DNA of 43,067 bases from Acidobacteriota bacterium (GCA_021818105.1 JAKAFB010000023.1:1-43067), one strand, 5' to 3'. Shown: positions 26,942 to 36,193, counted from the first letter of the stretch. Made by a program: numbers and translations. The notes: a model not told the origin generated them from the letters alone.

Positions 26942-29505
26942 CCCCCTCAGCACGTATTATTAAGGGTTTCAAGAGAATGGGCATTCGCAGCTCACATCAG
27001 CCTGTGAACAGATTCGCCGTCGCGTGTTCAGAGGCAGCGAGCGGCATTCTGTTCCTCGTCCTGCTTCTGCCAGCCACGCATGGCGCAGCGCAGCGCACGA
27101 ACCCAGCAGCGTCGGACGTGTTTCAGCAGGTTCAATCGCTTGTGCAGCAGGGCCGCCTGCAGGAAGCCAAGTCCAGCACAATCGATTTGCTAAAGAAGTA
27201 TCCTTCCAGCGTGGAAGGCCACAACCTGCTCGGCATCATCGACGCCAACCAGCAGGACTACGCAGGCGCAATTGCGGCTTTCAAAAAAGCCCTGCAGATC
27301 GCACCCCGCTCCGCGAAAACGCACAACAATCTCGGCAACATCTATGTCGCGGAAAAGCAGGTCGCTCTCGCAGAAGCGGAATTTCGCACTGTTCTGCGCC
27401 TCGAGCCCGGCAACCAGGACGCAAATTACAATCTCGGCGTTCTGCTGATGATGAAGGGCGCTCCGGCCGAGGCCATTCCACACTTTGAGCACGTGCATCC
27501 GTCCAACGCCGCCACCCAATTCAATCTCATCCGCGCTTATTTTGAAGTGAAACGCCCCGCCGATGCCCTGCGCACTGCAACGGAACTCTCCGCCGCAGCC
27601 CAGAGCGATGTGCAGGTACACTTCTCTCTCGGCGTCCTCCTCGCTTCAGAAAAACAGTACAAACCCGCGCAGCTTGAGCTGGAAAAGGCTAACGCCCTGC
27701 GCCCTGAAACCTTTGAGATTCTTTACAACCTCGGTCAGGTGCTCCTGCGTAACGGAGAATATGCGCGCTCCGAGCTGGCTCTTCGCCGTGCTCTCAGCCT
27801 CCAGCCGGACTCCGTTGAGACCATGTATCTGCTCGCGCAGGCGCTCACTGATGAGTCGCGCCCGCTCGATGCTCTTGATCTGCTGATCAAGGCCCACAAT
27901 CTCGCGCCGAAAAATGCTGACATCATCTTCCTTATGGCGCAGGTCAGCATGTCGCAGAACTACTACGAGGACGCAATTCCGCTCCTTGAATCTGGCATCC
28001 AGATCGCACCCCAGCGCGCGGACCTGCATGCTGCCCTGGGTGAGAGCTACTTCATGGCCGGCAAAATCGACAAGGCCATTGAAGAATTCAAGCAGCTGCT
28101 CGCGTTGGAGCACTCTGCCCGCTCCCTCGCCTTCCTCGGACTCTCCTATCGCAACCTCGGCCGCTTCGATGAAGCAAAGAGCTACTTCGAGCAGGGGCTC
28201 AAGCTCGATCCACGCAACACGCTCTGCATCTACAACCTCGGGTACATCGCCGAGCGCCAGGGTGATTCCGCAACCGCTGATGCCCAGTTTCAAAAGGCCC
28301 TCAACATCAATCCTGATTTCCCCGACGCCATCCTCGAGCTGGCAAACCTGCGCATCGTTCAGCATCGGCTCCCAGAGGCAGAAACCCTGCTCCGCAAATA
28401 CGTGCAGGTCAGCCACGATCCAGCCACCGGCTATTACAAGCTCGCCATGGTGGAGCGCACCCTCCACGAGATGGACGCGGCGGAGCGCGACCTGAAGGTC
28501 TTCAAGACCCTCTCAAAAAACGCCACCGACGGCCCCTATCCTTACCAGCATCTCTTTGACTATCTCGATAATCGCTCGCGGCTTGCTCCCGGCGCGCGCA
28601 ATCAGCTCGATCTCACTGAGCTTGATGCGGAAGTCAAAAGGCATCCCGAGCAGCCCCAGAATCTCTATCTGCTCGCTCAGGCCTATCTCAAATCCGGCGA
28701 TGTTGAGAACGCGATGAAGACCATCGCGTCGCTCGACAAGATCAGCGCTGGCGACTACCGCACACTCACCGGAACAGGTGTCCTGCTTGCCCGTTATCAC
28801 TATTACGATGCGGCCATCCAGCATTTTGAGGCGGCTCTTCAGGCCAATCCCAACTCAGACGACGTCAAGTTCAACCTCGCCAATGCGTACTTCAAAAAGC
28901 GCCAATACCAGCAGGCGCTCGACATCGCCAATCAGGTCTCGCCCGACGGCCGCAAGGATAACGCCTACCTCAATCTGCTCGGTGACATTTATCTACACAG
29001 CGACGATACAGCGCACGCGATTGCAATCTTTGAGGACGCCATCCAGCGCAACCCTGATGATGATCAGGGCTACCTGTCGCTCGCCCTCGTCCAGTTCCGC
29101 CAAAATCAAGCCGCTGCGGCGCAGGCAACGCTCCTCAAGGGCCAGGCACGCATCCCCGGCTCCGGCAAGCTCTACTGGGGGCTCGGCCTTGCTTTCATGT
29201 TGCAGGGCGATACCAGCAAGGCTGCGCAGTTGTTCGAGCACACCATCGAATTGCTCCCCGAGTGGTCTGGCGGTTACGCAACTCTCGGAGTCTTCTATTT
29301 CGAAACCGGCCAGATTGACAAGGCGCGCGATGTGCTCAACCGCTTCAAAAACAGCAGTGTCAGCGGCAGTCTCGATATGAATCGCATTGAAGAGGTCCTG
29401 GACCGGGCTCCGGCCACGCCCGCCCGCGCCAACGAACCCATGAGCATGGCTAACAGAATGCAGTTGCTCCAGCTGGCTTACTCCCTCGCCGATCGCACGC
29501 TGTGA
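26938..29505 (+). CDS. Large exported TPR-repeat protein
   Basis: An 855-residue protein made of about twenty tetratricopeptide repeats after an N-terminal hydrophobic segment (ILFLVLLLPATHGAAQ, about 36-52) that serves as signal peptide or anchor. Repeats are evident as LLGIIDANQQDYAGAIAAFKKAL, NNLGNIYVAEKQVALAEAEF, YNLGQVLLRNGEYARSELAL and so on to ATLGVFYFETGQIDKARDVL. Its ATG overlaps the stop of the FG-GAP fusion (ATGA), so the two are translationally coupled and probably act together. A second ATG at codon 14 is possible. The C-terminal residues are non-repetitive. It likely forms a long superhelical scaffold in the periplasm for its neighbours; this is inference from fold and gene order. 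Confidence 0.9.
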   Translation: MTPSARIIKGFKRMGIRSSHQPVNRFAVACSEAASGILFLVLLLPATHGAAQRTNPAASDVFQQVQSLVQQGRLQEAKSSTIDLLKKYPSSVEGHNLLGIIDANQQDYAGAIAAFKKALQIAPRSAKTHNNLGNIYVAEKQVALAEAEFRTVLRLEPGNQDANYNLGVLLMMKGAPAEAIPHFEHVHPSNAATQFNLIRAYFEVKRPADALRTATELSAAAQSDVQVHFSLGVLLASEKQYKPAQLELEKANALRPETFEILYNLGQVLLRNGEYARSELALRRALSLQPDSVETMYLLAQALTDESRPLDALDLLIKAHNLAPKNADIIFLMAQVSMSQNYYEDAIPLLESGIQIAPQRADLHAALGESYFMAGKIDKAIEEFKQLLALEHSARSLAFLGLSYRNLGRFDEAKSYFEQGLKLDPRNTLCIYNLGYIAERQGDSATADAQFQKALNINPDFPDAILELANLRIVQHRLPEAETLLRKYVQVSHDPATGYYKLAMVERTLHEMDAAERDLKVFKTLSKNATDGPYPYQHLFDYLDNRSRLAPGARNQLDLTELDAEVKRHPEQPQNLYLLAQAYLKSGDVENAMKTIASLDKISAGDYRTLTGTGVLLARYHYYDAAIQHFEAALQANPNSDDVKFNLANAYFKKRQYQQALDIANQVSPDGRKDNAYLNLLGDIYLHSDDTAHAIAIFEDAIQRNPDDDQGYLSLALVQFRQNQAAAAQATLLKGQARIPGSGKLYWGLGLAFMLQGDTSKAAQLFEHTIELLPEWSGGYATLGVFYFETGQIDKARDVLNRFKNSSVSGSLDMNRIEEVLDRAPATPARANEPMSMANRMQLLQLAYSLADRTL

Positions 29506-29642
29506 GAACGTTTGTTGTGCAGACTCATCTTTGCGAAGCACGCAACTCAAACATCGCGCAGTTGCATCACGCGCCATCTGCGCTCACACAAGCAACAACC
29601 GGGGTGCTCCCTTTGCAGTTTCCCCGCATTTGGTTACGCAGC

Positions 29643-31412
29643 ATGATAGACAATTCCACGGCGCATTCCCCGCACCGCAACGCGCGCAAGCTGCTCGCCG
29701 CATGCGCAGCCATCCTGCTCGCCGGCGCATCTGCTTTCGCACAATCCGCCGCGACCAACCCTGCACCTTCCAAGCAGCCACCTCCAACGGTTCGCTTCAC
29801 TGACGTTCGCAAGGCCGCAGGCATCACCTTCCAGCAGGACTCCACCCAGACCGACCAGAAGTACTACCTAGAGACAATGGGTACCGGCGTAGCATGGATC
29901 GACTACGATCAGGATGGCCTCATGGATCTCTACTTCGTCCAGACCGCTGCCACTGACATTTACACGCCGCCCCGCCCCTTACGCTCCGCTCTCTACCACA
30001 ACAATGGCAATGGCACATTCACTGACGTCACCGAGAAGGCGGGCGTCGGCGCTGAAGGCCATTACGGTCAGGGCGTCGCCGTCGGCGACTTCGACAACGA
30101 TGGCTACCCCGACCTCTACGTCACCGGCTACGGCAGCGCCATCCTCTATCACAACAACGGCAACGGTACATTTACTGACGTCACGGCCAGGGCGGGCGTC
30201 GCCGACGAAGGTCTCTGGTCCACCAGCGCCGGATGGTTCGACTACGACAAGGATGGCTGGCTCGATCTCGTCGTCACCAACTACATCAACTGGTCGCCCA
30301 AGAACAACCTATGGTGTGGCGAGCGCGCTCCGGGCTATCGCGCCTATTGCAATCCAGGCAACTACAGCGGCCAAAAGACTCACATCTACCACAACAACCA
30401 TGACGGCACGTTCACTGACGTCAGTGAAAAATCCGGCATCGCTGAGCCTGAGTCAAAAGGCATGGGCCTTGTGCTCGCTGACTTCAATGGAGACGGATGG
30501 CCTGACGTTGCCATTGCCAATGACACCTGGCCCAACTTCCTTTTCCTCAACAATCACGACGGAACGTTCACTGACAATTCTTTGCTCTCCGGGCTCGCGG
30601 CCAGTGAGGATGGCCGCTACGAAGCCGGCATGGGCATCGATGCCGCAGATGTCGAAGGCGACGGCCTCCTCGACGTCTACATCACCCACCTTGACTTCGA
30701 ACTGAATCGCCTCTACCACAACAACGGTGACGGCACATTTACTGACATTACATACAGCTCCCACATCGGCAACAAGGCCATGCTCCTTAGCGGCGTCTCC
30801 GCCAAGTTCATTGACTATGACAACGACGGCTGGCCCGACATTGTCCAGGCAAATGGCGCCATGGTCGATAACGTTCATCTCTACCACAGCCTCGTCACCT
30901 ACAAGGAGCCCTTGCTCATGTTTCACAACCTGGGCAAGGGCAACTTTGAAAAATCATCCGAGTCCCTCGGTCCCGACTTCATGCGTCCGGTTGCAGGCCG
31001 TGGCCTCGCCACCGCTGACTTTGACAACGATGGTCATGTCGGCGTCGTCGTCAACTGCCGCGGAGACTATCCTGAACTCCTCCGCAACAACGGCGGTGAC
31101 GGCAACCACTGGCTTGAGGTTCTGCTCATCGGCACCAAGTCCAACCGCGACGGCATCGGATCCGTACTCAGGCTCACCGCCGATGGCGCCACTCACGTTG
31201 ACCAGGCCAAGGGCGGCACCAGTTACATGTCCGCCAGCGATCCGCGCATCCACTTCGGCCTTGGCAAGAGCAACAAGATCGACTCACTCGTCATCACCTG
31301 GCCCAGCGGCCACGTGGACACGCTTAAGGGCATCCCAGCAGATCAGATTATCGCCGTCAAGGAAGGCGTAGGCATCGTGCCTCACCCGTTCCCGAAGGTC
31401 AAACATCCATGA
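29643..31412 (+). CDS. Secreted FG-GAP/ASPIC-UnbV (CRTAC1-type) protein
   Basis: A 589-residue protein with a Sec signal peptide (LLAACAAILLAGASAFAQ) and a beta-propeller region of FG-GAP/VCBS repeats. Each repeat has the pair NNGNGTFTDVTEKAGV and DFDNDGYPDLYVT or a close variant; the DxDxDG-like loops suggest calcium binding. A C-terminal ASPIC/UnbV domain (SNRDGIGSVLRLTADG, HFGLGKSNKIDSLVITWPSG, about 500-575) completes it. The frame is open from a GTG at 29502 overlapping the previous stop, but the ATG at 29643 begins directly at the signal peptide and is preferred, although no clear ribosome site is seen. It is closely related to the next gene and to the central part of the fusion at 23105. 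Function unknown; binding of a polysaccharide or protein outside the cytoplasm is plausible. Confidence 0.88.
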   Translation: MIDNSTAHSPHRNARKLLAACAAILLAGASAFAQSAATNPAPSKQPPPTVRFTDVRKAAGITFQQDSTQTDQKYYLETMGTGVAWIDYDQDGLMDLYFVQTAATDIYTPPRPLRSALYHNNGNGTFTDVTEKAGVGAEGHYGQGVAVGDFDNDGYPDLYVTGYGSAILYHNNGNGTFTDVTARAGVADEGLWSTSAGWFDYDKDGWLDLVVTNYINWSPKNNLWCGERAPGYRAYCNPGNYSGQKTHIYHNNHDGTFTDVSEKSGIAEPESKGMGLVLADFNGDGWPDVAIANDTWPNFLFLNNHDGTFTDNSLLSGLAASEDGRYEAGMGIDAADVEGDGLLDVYITHLDFELNRLYHNNGDGTFTDITYSSHIGNKAMLLSGVSAKFIDYDNDGWPDIVQANGAMVDNVHLYHSLVTYKEPLLMFHNLGKGNFEKSSESLGPDFMRPVAGRGLATADFDNDGHVGVVVNCRGDYPELLRNNGGDGNHWLEVLLIGTKSNRDGIGSVLRLTADGATHVDQAKGGTSYMSASDPRIHFGLGKSNKIDSLVITWPSGHVDTLKGIPADQIIAVKEGVGIVPHPFPKVKHP

Positions 31413-31458
31413 ATCGCACAGCCGCTCGCAGCCGGCACAGCGTGCAACCCCGCAGCGT

Positions 31459-31487
31459 TTTCAATCGACGCGCGCAGTTTCTATAAT
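31459..31487 (+). promoter_or_regulatory. Promoter with consensus -10 directly before an FG-GAP gene
   Basis: A perfect -10 TATAAT at 31482-31487 lies 11 bases before the ATG at 31499. A weak -35-like TTTCAA (31459-31464) is 17 bases upstream. The transcript would start near 31494, leaving almost no leader and no ribosome site, so translation would be nearly leaderless. Confidence 0.6.
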
Positions 31488-31498
31488 CATCGCAATCT

Positions 31499-33277
31499 AT
31501 GAATCTTCCACGTCGGCGTTTTCTCGGTTCCACTGGCTTAGTGCTCGGTAGTGCAATGCTCGACGCGCTTGCAACACCTCTCTGGCGTTGGCGCAACTCC
31601 GTCGTTCACGCCGCGGTTACCCCTTCTGCGGACTCGCCCGTCCAGTACATCGACGTCGCCCACCAGGCCGGCCTCAATGTGCAAAACGTCTGGGGTGGAG
31701 TCGACCACAAGCGCGTCATCATTGAAACAAAAGGCTCCGGCATCGCCTTCTTCGACTACGACAACGATGGTTGGCTTGACATTTATCTCACCAACGGCAG
31801 CCGCATTGATGCCGACTGGCCCTCTGGCAAAGCGCCCACCACACATCTCTTCAAGAACAACCGAGACGGCACATTCACTGACGTCACTGAGAAATCCGGC
31901 ATCGGCCGCTCAGGATGGCAGACAGGCGTCTGCGTCGGCGACTACGACAACGACGGCTGGGATGACCTCTTCTGCACCTTCTGGGGACACAACATCCTGT
32001 TCCACAACAACGGTAATGGCACCTTCACTGACGTCACACAAAAGGCTGGCCTTGCGCAGGAGCACGGCCGCTGGGGCACCGGCTGCACCTTCCTCGACTA
32101 CGACCGCGATGGCCACCTCGATCTCTTCGTTTGCCACTTCGTCAAACTTGATCCGGACAAGCCGCTCACCAGCGACGACATGAAGTTCTGCCAGTGGAAG
32201 GGCGTGCCCACCATGTGCGGCCCGCGCGGCCTTCCCGGCGACACCAACCTCCTCTACCACAACAACGGCGACGGCACATTCACCGACGTAACTGAGAAAG
32301 CTGGCATCCTCAAGCCCGGCCCACGCTACTCCATCACCGCCGTCTCCTATGACTTCGACAACGATGGCTGGCCCGACATTTACGTAGCCGTAGATTCCGA
32401 ACCCAGCATGATGTTTCAGAACAACCACGACGGCACCTTCACTGATGTCGCCGTGATGACCGGCTGCGCCTACAACGCAGACGGTCATGAGCAGGCCGGC
32501 ATGGGTATCGGTGTCGCCGACTACGACTGCGACGGCTGGTTCGATATCTTCAAGACCAACTTCGCCGATGACACCTGCGACCTCTACCACAACAACGGCG
32601 ATGGCACCTTCAGCGATCTCTCCTTCAACTCCGGCGTCGGCATCAACAACAACTACGTCGCCTGGGGAGCCGGATTCATCGACTACGACAATGACGGCTG
32701 GGCTGACATCGTTCAGATCAACGGCCACGTCTACCCCGAAATTGACAAGTACAACTTCGGCGAAACCTTCAAGAATCCTCGCCTCGTCTACCGCAACCTC
32801 GGCAACGGTCGCTTTGACGATGTCTCCGCAAAGATGGGCCCCGGTATCACCACACGCTTCTCAAGCCGCGGCGCGGCCTTCGGCGACTACGACAACGACG
32901 GCGGCATGGACATTCTCATCCTCAACATGAACGACTATCCCTCGCTGCTTCACAATGTCGGCGGGAACAAGCAAAACTGGATTAAGCTCAAGCTCATCGG
33001 AACCAAGTGCAACCGCACCGCCATCGGCGCGCGCGCACGCATCATCACCGGCAAGCACATTCAAATGGATGAGGTCCACAGCGGCACCAGCGTCATGTCG
33101 CAGAGCGACCTGCGCCTCCACTTCGGCCTTGGCAAAATTGACACTATTGATGCCATTGAGGTGAAGTGGCCTACCACGCAGAAGATCGAGCGCTTCACGC
33201 AGGTCAAAGCCAATCAGATTCTCACCATTCGTGAGGGCGACGGCATCATCGCCACCCAAAAGCCCAGAACCACCTAG
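31499..33277 (+). CDS. Tat-exported FG-GAP/ASPIC-UnbV (CRTAC1-type) protein
   Basis: A 592-residue paralogue of the preceding gene product, but exported by the Tat route (RRRFLGSTGLVLGSAML from residue 5), which suggests that it folds or takes up a cofactor before export. At least six FG-GAP/VCBS repeats follow (FDYDNDGWLDIYLTN, GDYDNDGWDDLFC, DYDRDGHLDLFVC, DFDNDGWPDIYVA, DYDCDGWFDIFK, DYDNDGWADIVQ), alternating with NNGDGTFTDVTEKAG-type segments. An ASPIC/UnbV domain lies near 500-580 (CNRTAIGARARIITG, HFGLGKIDTIDAIEVKWP). The gene has its own promoter with TATAAT 11 bases before the ATG and so can be expressed apart from the upstream genes. It ends convergently with a TPR gene. Ligand and role unknown. 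Confidence 0.9.
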   Translation: MNLPRRRFLGSTGLVLGSAMLDALATPLWRWRNSVVHAAVTPSADSPVQYIDVAHQAGLNVQNVWGGVDHKRVIIETKGSGIAFFDYDNDGWLDIYLTNGSRIDADWPSGKAPTTHLFKNNRDGTFTDVTEKSGIGRSGWQTGVCVGDYDNDGWDDLFCTFWGHNILFHNNGNGTFTDVTQKAGLAQEHGRWGTGCTFLDYDRDGHLDLFVCHFVKLDPDKPLTSDDMKFCQWKGVPTMCGPRGLPGDTNLLYHNNGDGTFTDVTEKAGILKPGPRYSITAVSYDFDNDGWPDIYVAVDSEPSMMFQNNHDGTFTDVAVMTGCAYNADGHEQAGMGIGVADYDCDGWFDIFKTNFADDTCDLYHNNGDGTFSDLSFNSGVGINNNYVAWGAGFIDYDNDGWADIVQINGHVYPEIDKYNFGETFKNPRLVYRNLGNGRFDDVSAKMGPGITTRFSSRGAAFGDYDNDGGMDILILNMNDYPSLLHNVGGNKQNWIKLKLIGTKCNRTAIGARARIITGKHIQMDEVHSGTSVMSQSDLRLHFGLGKIDTIDAIEVKWPTTQKIERFTQVKANQILTIREGDGIIATQKPRTT

Positions 33278-33281
33278 TTCT

Positions 33282-33300
33282 GCATCCCCCTCAGGGATGC
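33282..33300. terminator. Hairpin between convergent FG-GAP and TPR genes
   Basis: GCATCCC (33282-33288) and GGGATGC (33294-33300) form a perfect seven-base stem with a five-base loop. It starts right after the FG-GAP stop and overlaps the stop codon of the leftward TPR gene. No T-run follows, so it is at best a weak bidirectional terminator or a transcript-end stabiliser. Confidence 0.45.
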
Positions 33301-34967
33301 GGAACCTTGTCCTCGGCCTTTCCTGGTTCCACCACCAGGAACTGCTTGATCTCGCGCCGCTGCCGGTCCACTTCCGCGGCTTGTTCCTTCTGTAATTTGT
33401 CGTGCAGTTGGAACTCCCTCTGGGCCTTTTCCCGCTCGCCTGCCCTGTCATAGGCCATGCCCAGCCGGTAGTGCGCTTCGCTCAACTGCGGATTCGCTTC
33501 AATCGCCTGCTCATAATAGCCAATCGCCTTTGGATAATCCCGCAGCTGCGCTCTCAGATTGCCCAGTTGCAAAAACGCTTCGCTGCACTTGGCATCTGCG
33601 CGCACCGCGTCATTCAGCAATCCCGCGATGCGCTCTCGCGCCTGCTCGCTCATCGTAGGTCCCTGCTGCTTCCACAGCGTCATCGCGTAGTAGTAGTTTG
33701 CCAGCGCATTCTTCGGCTGCAGTTGAACAAACCGCGCCAGCTTCTGCTCCACGCACGGTAACGGATTCGGCGACGCCATCTCCACCTTACCCAAAAACAC
33801 ATAGGGCTGAGCATCACCCGGATTCAGGTCCGACGCTTCGCACAGCCGCTGCGCTGCATCCTCATACATCGCGCCTGAAAACAGCGCCGTACCCAGTGCC
33901 GTCAGCATCCGCTCCGACTTCGGATATGCCTTCACGCCTTCTTCAAACACTGCTTTTGCCTGCCACACCGCTCGATGAAACAGCAGCTCCGATCCCCACG
34001 CAAAATAGTTTTCTTCGCTCGGATTCTCCCGCGTAGCCTTCTCAAACTCGCGCACCGCGTTGAGCGGATCATTCAGCTTTTCATCAATCTCGCCCGCCGC
34101 GCGATGCAGATCCGCAGTGTCATACCGCGCGAGCAACTGCTCCACCAACGTGTGTGCCTCTGCAAATCTGTCTGCTCCCTTCAGGGCCTGCACCAGTTCA
34201 TACGCGTTGTCAACATCGCCAGGATTGGCCTTGTACGCGATCCGCAGCGGCTCCACAGCCTCCGCGAACCGTCCACGCTCCAAATAAAACGCCCCCAGAT
34301 TGTGGTTGACCCCGAAGCTCGCGGGGCTCGCCGCGCGCGCAGCCAAAAGCATCTTCTCCGTCTCGCTCACCGCCTGGCCGCTGCTCGCGCCTGTTTCTTC
34401 TCTTGCATTCTGTGCCTGCAGCCGCATCGTTTCGCGCGTCAGCGCCTCGCTTGCCCGCAACGTCGCATCGGACCCATGCCCACCGGCAGCCGTCCAGTCT
34501 GTCACCGCCGCTACCGTGAAGTTCGGATTATCCGCAAACTCCATCGCCTGCGCCGAAGCCATCGATTCCTGTTGTGCGCTGGGACTGACGGCGCTCGCAA
34601 GTATGAGAGCAACCTCTGGCACTTTAGCGCCTGTCGCAACCGTCACAATGGCCGTGTGGCTCTGCGAGCCATCCTTCATCGCTGTCAGCACGTACTTGCC
34701 TGTCTTCAGCCCTGAAAATACAAACTGCCCCTTTTCATCAGACTTCGTTTCCTTCGCGGTCGTGTTACCCTCTGCCTCTAGCCGCACAAGCGCGTTACTC
34801 ACCGCACGTCCAGCCGTATCCTGTACTGTCCCGCGAATCGTCGCAGGGGGCATCTTCTCCTGCGCCGCTAGCTTGTACTGGCCCAACAGCAGTGCACAAG
34901 CCAGCGCCATCCACACCAATCGGCGCAACCCAATACCACTCAATCTAAATTGACCTGTCGTTCTCAA
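33291..34967 (-). CDS. Exported carboxypeptidase-regulatory-like and TPR-repeat protein, copy 2
   Basis: A 558-residue exported protein. After a signal peptide (LVWMALACALLLGQYKLAAQ, about 17-36) comes a carboxypeptidase-regulatory-like beta domain (ATIRGTVQDTAGRAVSNALV to VPEVALIL, about 42-122), the same type as the N-terminal domain of the TonB receptor. The rest is TPR repeats, collinear with the protein at 17213-18628: shared blocks include NYFAWGSELLFHRAVWQAK, KNALANYYYAMTLWK, LSEAHYRLGMAYDRAGEREKA and a Glu/Arg-rich tail. The open frame begins with TTG at 34967; later TTG or GTG codons before the signal peptide are also possible because no ribosome site is decisive. It converges with the FG-GAP gene. 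It probably links the receptor or FG-GAP proteins into an envelope complex, by inference. Confidence 0.85.
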   Translation of the reverse strand: MRTTGQFRLSGIGLRRLVWMALACALLLGQYKLAAQEKMPPATIRGTVQDTAGRAVSNALVRLEAEGNTTAKETKSDEKGQFVFSGLKTGKYVLTAMKDGSQSHTAIVTVATGAKVPEVALILASAVSPSAQQESMASAQAMEFADNPNFTVAAVTDWTAAGGHGSDATLRASEALTRETMRLQAQNAREETGASSGQAVSETEKMLLAARAASPASFGVNHNLGAFYLERGRFAEAVEPLRIAYKANPGDVDNAYELVQALKGADRFAEAHTLVEQLLARYDTADLHRAAGEIDEKLNDPLNAVREFEKATRENPSEENYFAWGSELLFHRAVWQAKAVFEEGVKAYPKSERMLTALGTALFSGAMYEDAAQRLCEASDLNPGDAQPYVFLGKVEMASPNPLPCVEQKLARFVQLQPKNALANYYYAMTLWKQQGPTMSEQARERIAGLLNDAVRADAKCSEAFLQLGNLRAQLRDYPKAIGYYEQAIEANPQLSEAHYRLGMAYDRAGEREKAQREFQLHDKLQKEQAAEVDRQRREIKQFLVVEPGKAEDKVPHP

Positions 34968-34975
34968 GCTTCTCG

Positions 34976-34991
34976 CCCGTTCACCCGTTCA
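34976..34991 (-). repeat. Tandem 8-base repeat upstream of a TPR gene
   Basis: CCCGTTCA occurs twice in direct succession, nine bases upstream of the TTG start of the TPR gene. It may be a regulator half-site pair or a slippage product. The rest of the 153-base gap (34968-35120) holds nothing I can identify. Confidence 0.3.
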
Positions 34992-35120
34992 TCGAACCGC
35001 GCCATCATCAAGATCTCACCAACGCATTCCCTGTCAAAGACACTCGAGCGGCGGTGCACTCATTCCCGTTCAGCACATTGAAATACCAGACAAAGCCCTC
35101 TCGCACTTTGCGCACGGCAT

Positions 35121-36131
35121 TCATCGCCTCGGCGTCTCCCACTGCCCTGTCCGAGCCGACTGGAACACCGCCTCGATCACGCCCATGTTCAGAATCGCCT
35201 GCTCCAGTGGAACCGGCACCTCTGTGTCTTCCAGGATCGCTTGGGAAAAATCATCGCCCTGCAGCGTGTACTGGTCACATCCCGCAAATGTCTCGGTCGT
35301 AATCCCACTTCCTGTAAGGTCGCCGCTGCTGTCGATGAAGATGCGCGTTGGCCTGTCATTCGGCGCGTTAAACGGGATCTCAATCTCAATCCGCCCGCGC
35401 GTGCCGAAGAACTGCACCCGCTGGTATGGCACCATCTGCGTGCTGCACGTAAAGATCGCGTGACCACTTGGAAACTCCAGCAGAGCCGAGGTAAGCCGGT
35501 CAATCTTCATCTCCGGGTCGCGCTCAATGTTCGCCACCACGCGCGTTGGCTCCTCCGCAAAGCCCAGCCGCGCTGCCTGGATGCAGTAGCAGCCAATGTC
35601 CAGGAGCGCGCCGCCACCGCACTCCACCTGGTTGCGAATGTTCTCCGGATCATTATTGAAATAGCTGAAGAATCCCGCTACGGCGCGCAACTCGCCAATC
35701 CGCCCCTGCCGCAGCAACTCCTGCACGCGCAGCCATTGTGGGTGACTGCGAATCATGAAGGCCTCGCCAATCTTCACACCCGTCCGTGCGCGCACCTCCA
35801 GCAATGCCTGCGCCTCAGCCACCGTCAGGCTCAGCGGCTTTTCGCAAAGCACGTGCTTGCCCGCCTCCGCCGCCTTGATCGTCCACGGCACATGCATCTG
35901 ATTCGGCAGCGGATTGTATATCGCATCCACATTCGGGTCCGCTAAAAGTTCTTCATACGATCCATAGGCCGTCGGAATCCCCAGCATGTCAGCGGCCTCG
36001 CGAGCCTTCGCCGCATTACGCGACGCAATCGCCACCACCGTAGAGTGCCGCCCCTTCTGCATGGCTGGCAAAACCTTCTTCACACCGATAGCGGCCGTGC
36101 TCAAAACTCCCCAGCGAATCTTGTCCCTCAT
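35121..36131 (-). CDS. Gfo/Idh/MocA-family NAD(P)-dependent oxidoreductase
   Basis: A 336-residue soluble dehydrogenase of the glucose-fructose oxidoreductase/inositol dehydrogenase family. The Rossmann fold appears in IRWGVLSTAAIG (residues 5-16), followed by VVAIASRN and AYGSYEELLADPNVDAIYNPLPN. The conserved EKP (97-99; HVLCEKPLSL) supplies the catalytic lysine, and GGGALLDIGCYCIQAA is the C-terminal catalytic-helix region. It resembles the xylose/glucose dehydrogenase group. The frame stays open far upstream, but only the ATGs at 36143 and 36131 fit. A -10-like TATGAT overlaps the first and ends seven bases before the second, so 36131 is chosen as a probably leaderless start. It is divergent from an exported glycosidase and may oxidise a released sugar; the exact substrate is unknown. 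Confidence 0.9.
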   Translation of the reverse strand: MRDKIRWGVLSTAAIGVKKVLPAMQKGRHSTVVAIASRNAAKAREAADMLGIPTAYGSYEELLADPNVDAIYNPLPNQMHVPWTIKAAEAGKHVLCEKPLSLTVAEAQALLEVRARTGVKIGEAFMIRSHPQWLRVQELLRQGRIGELRAVAGFFSYFNNDPENIRNQVECGGGALLDIGCYCIQAARLGFAEEPTRVVANIERDPEMKIDRLTSALLEFPSGHAIFTCSTQMVPYQRVQFFGTRGRIEIEIPFNAPNDRPTRIFIDSSGDLTGSGITTETFAGCDQYTLQGDDFSQAILEDTEVPVPLEQAILNMGVIEAVFQSARTGQWETPRR

Positions 36132-36138
36132 GGCCGTT

Positions 36139-36144
36139 ATCATA
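36139..36144 (-). promoter_or_regulatory. -10 element of the Gfo/Idh/MocA gene
   Basis: Read leftward, TATGAT (36144-36139) lies exactly seven bases before the ATG at 36131, where transcription would begin. This suggests a leaderless message. There is no obvious -35. Confidence 0.4.
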
Positions 36145-36193
36145 TCGCCTGCCACGCGCCTTCGTCCGCACGCCACACCCCTGCTCGCCGCGC

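Noticed and set aside
31910..32728. 272-codon Val/Asp-rich open frame on the minus strand
   Set aside because: It is the antisense of repeated FG-GAP coding units; the periodic composition is explained by the plus-strand repeats.
23900..33280. Repeats as a CRISPR array or mobile element
   Set aside because: The repeats are in frame, vary in length and encode FG-GAP blades; there are no regular spacers, terminal inverted repeats or transposase.
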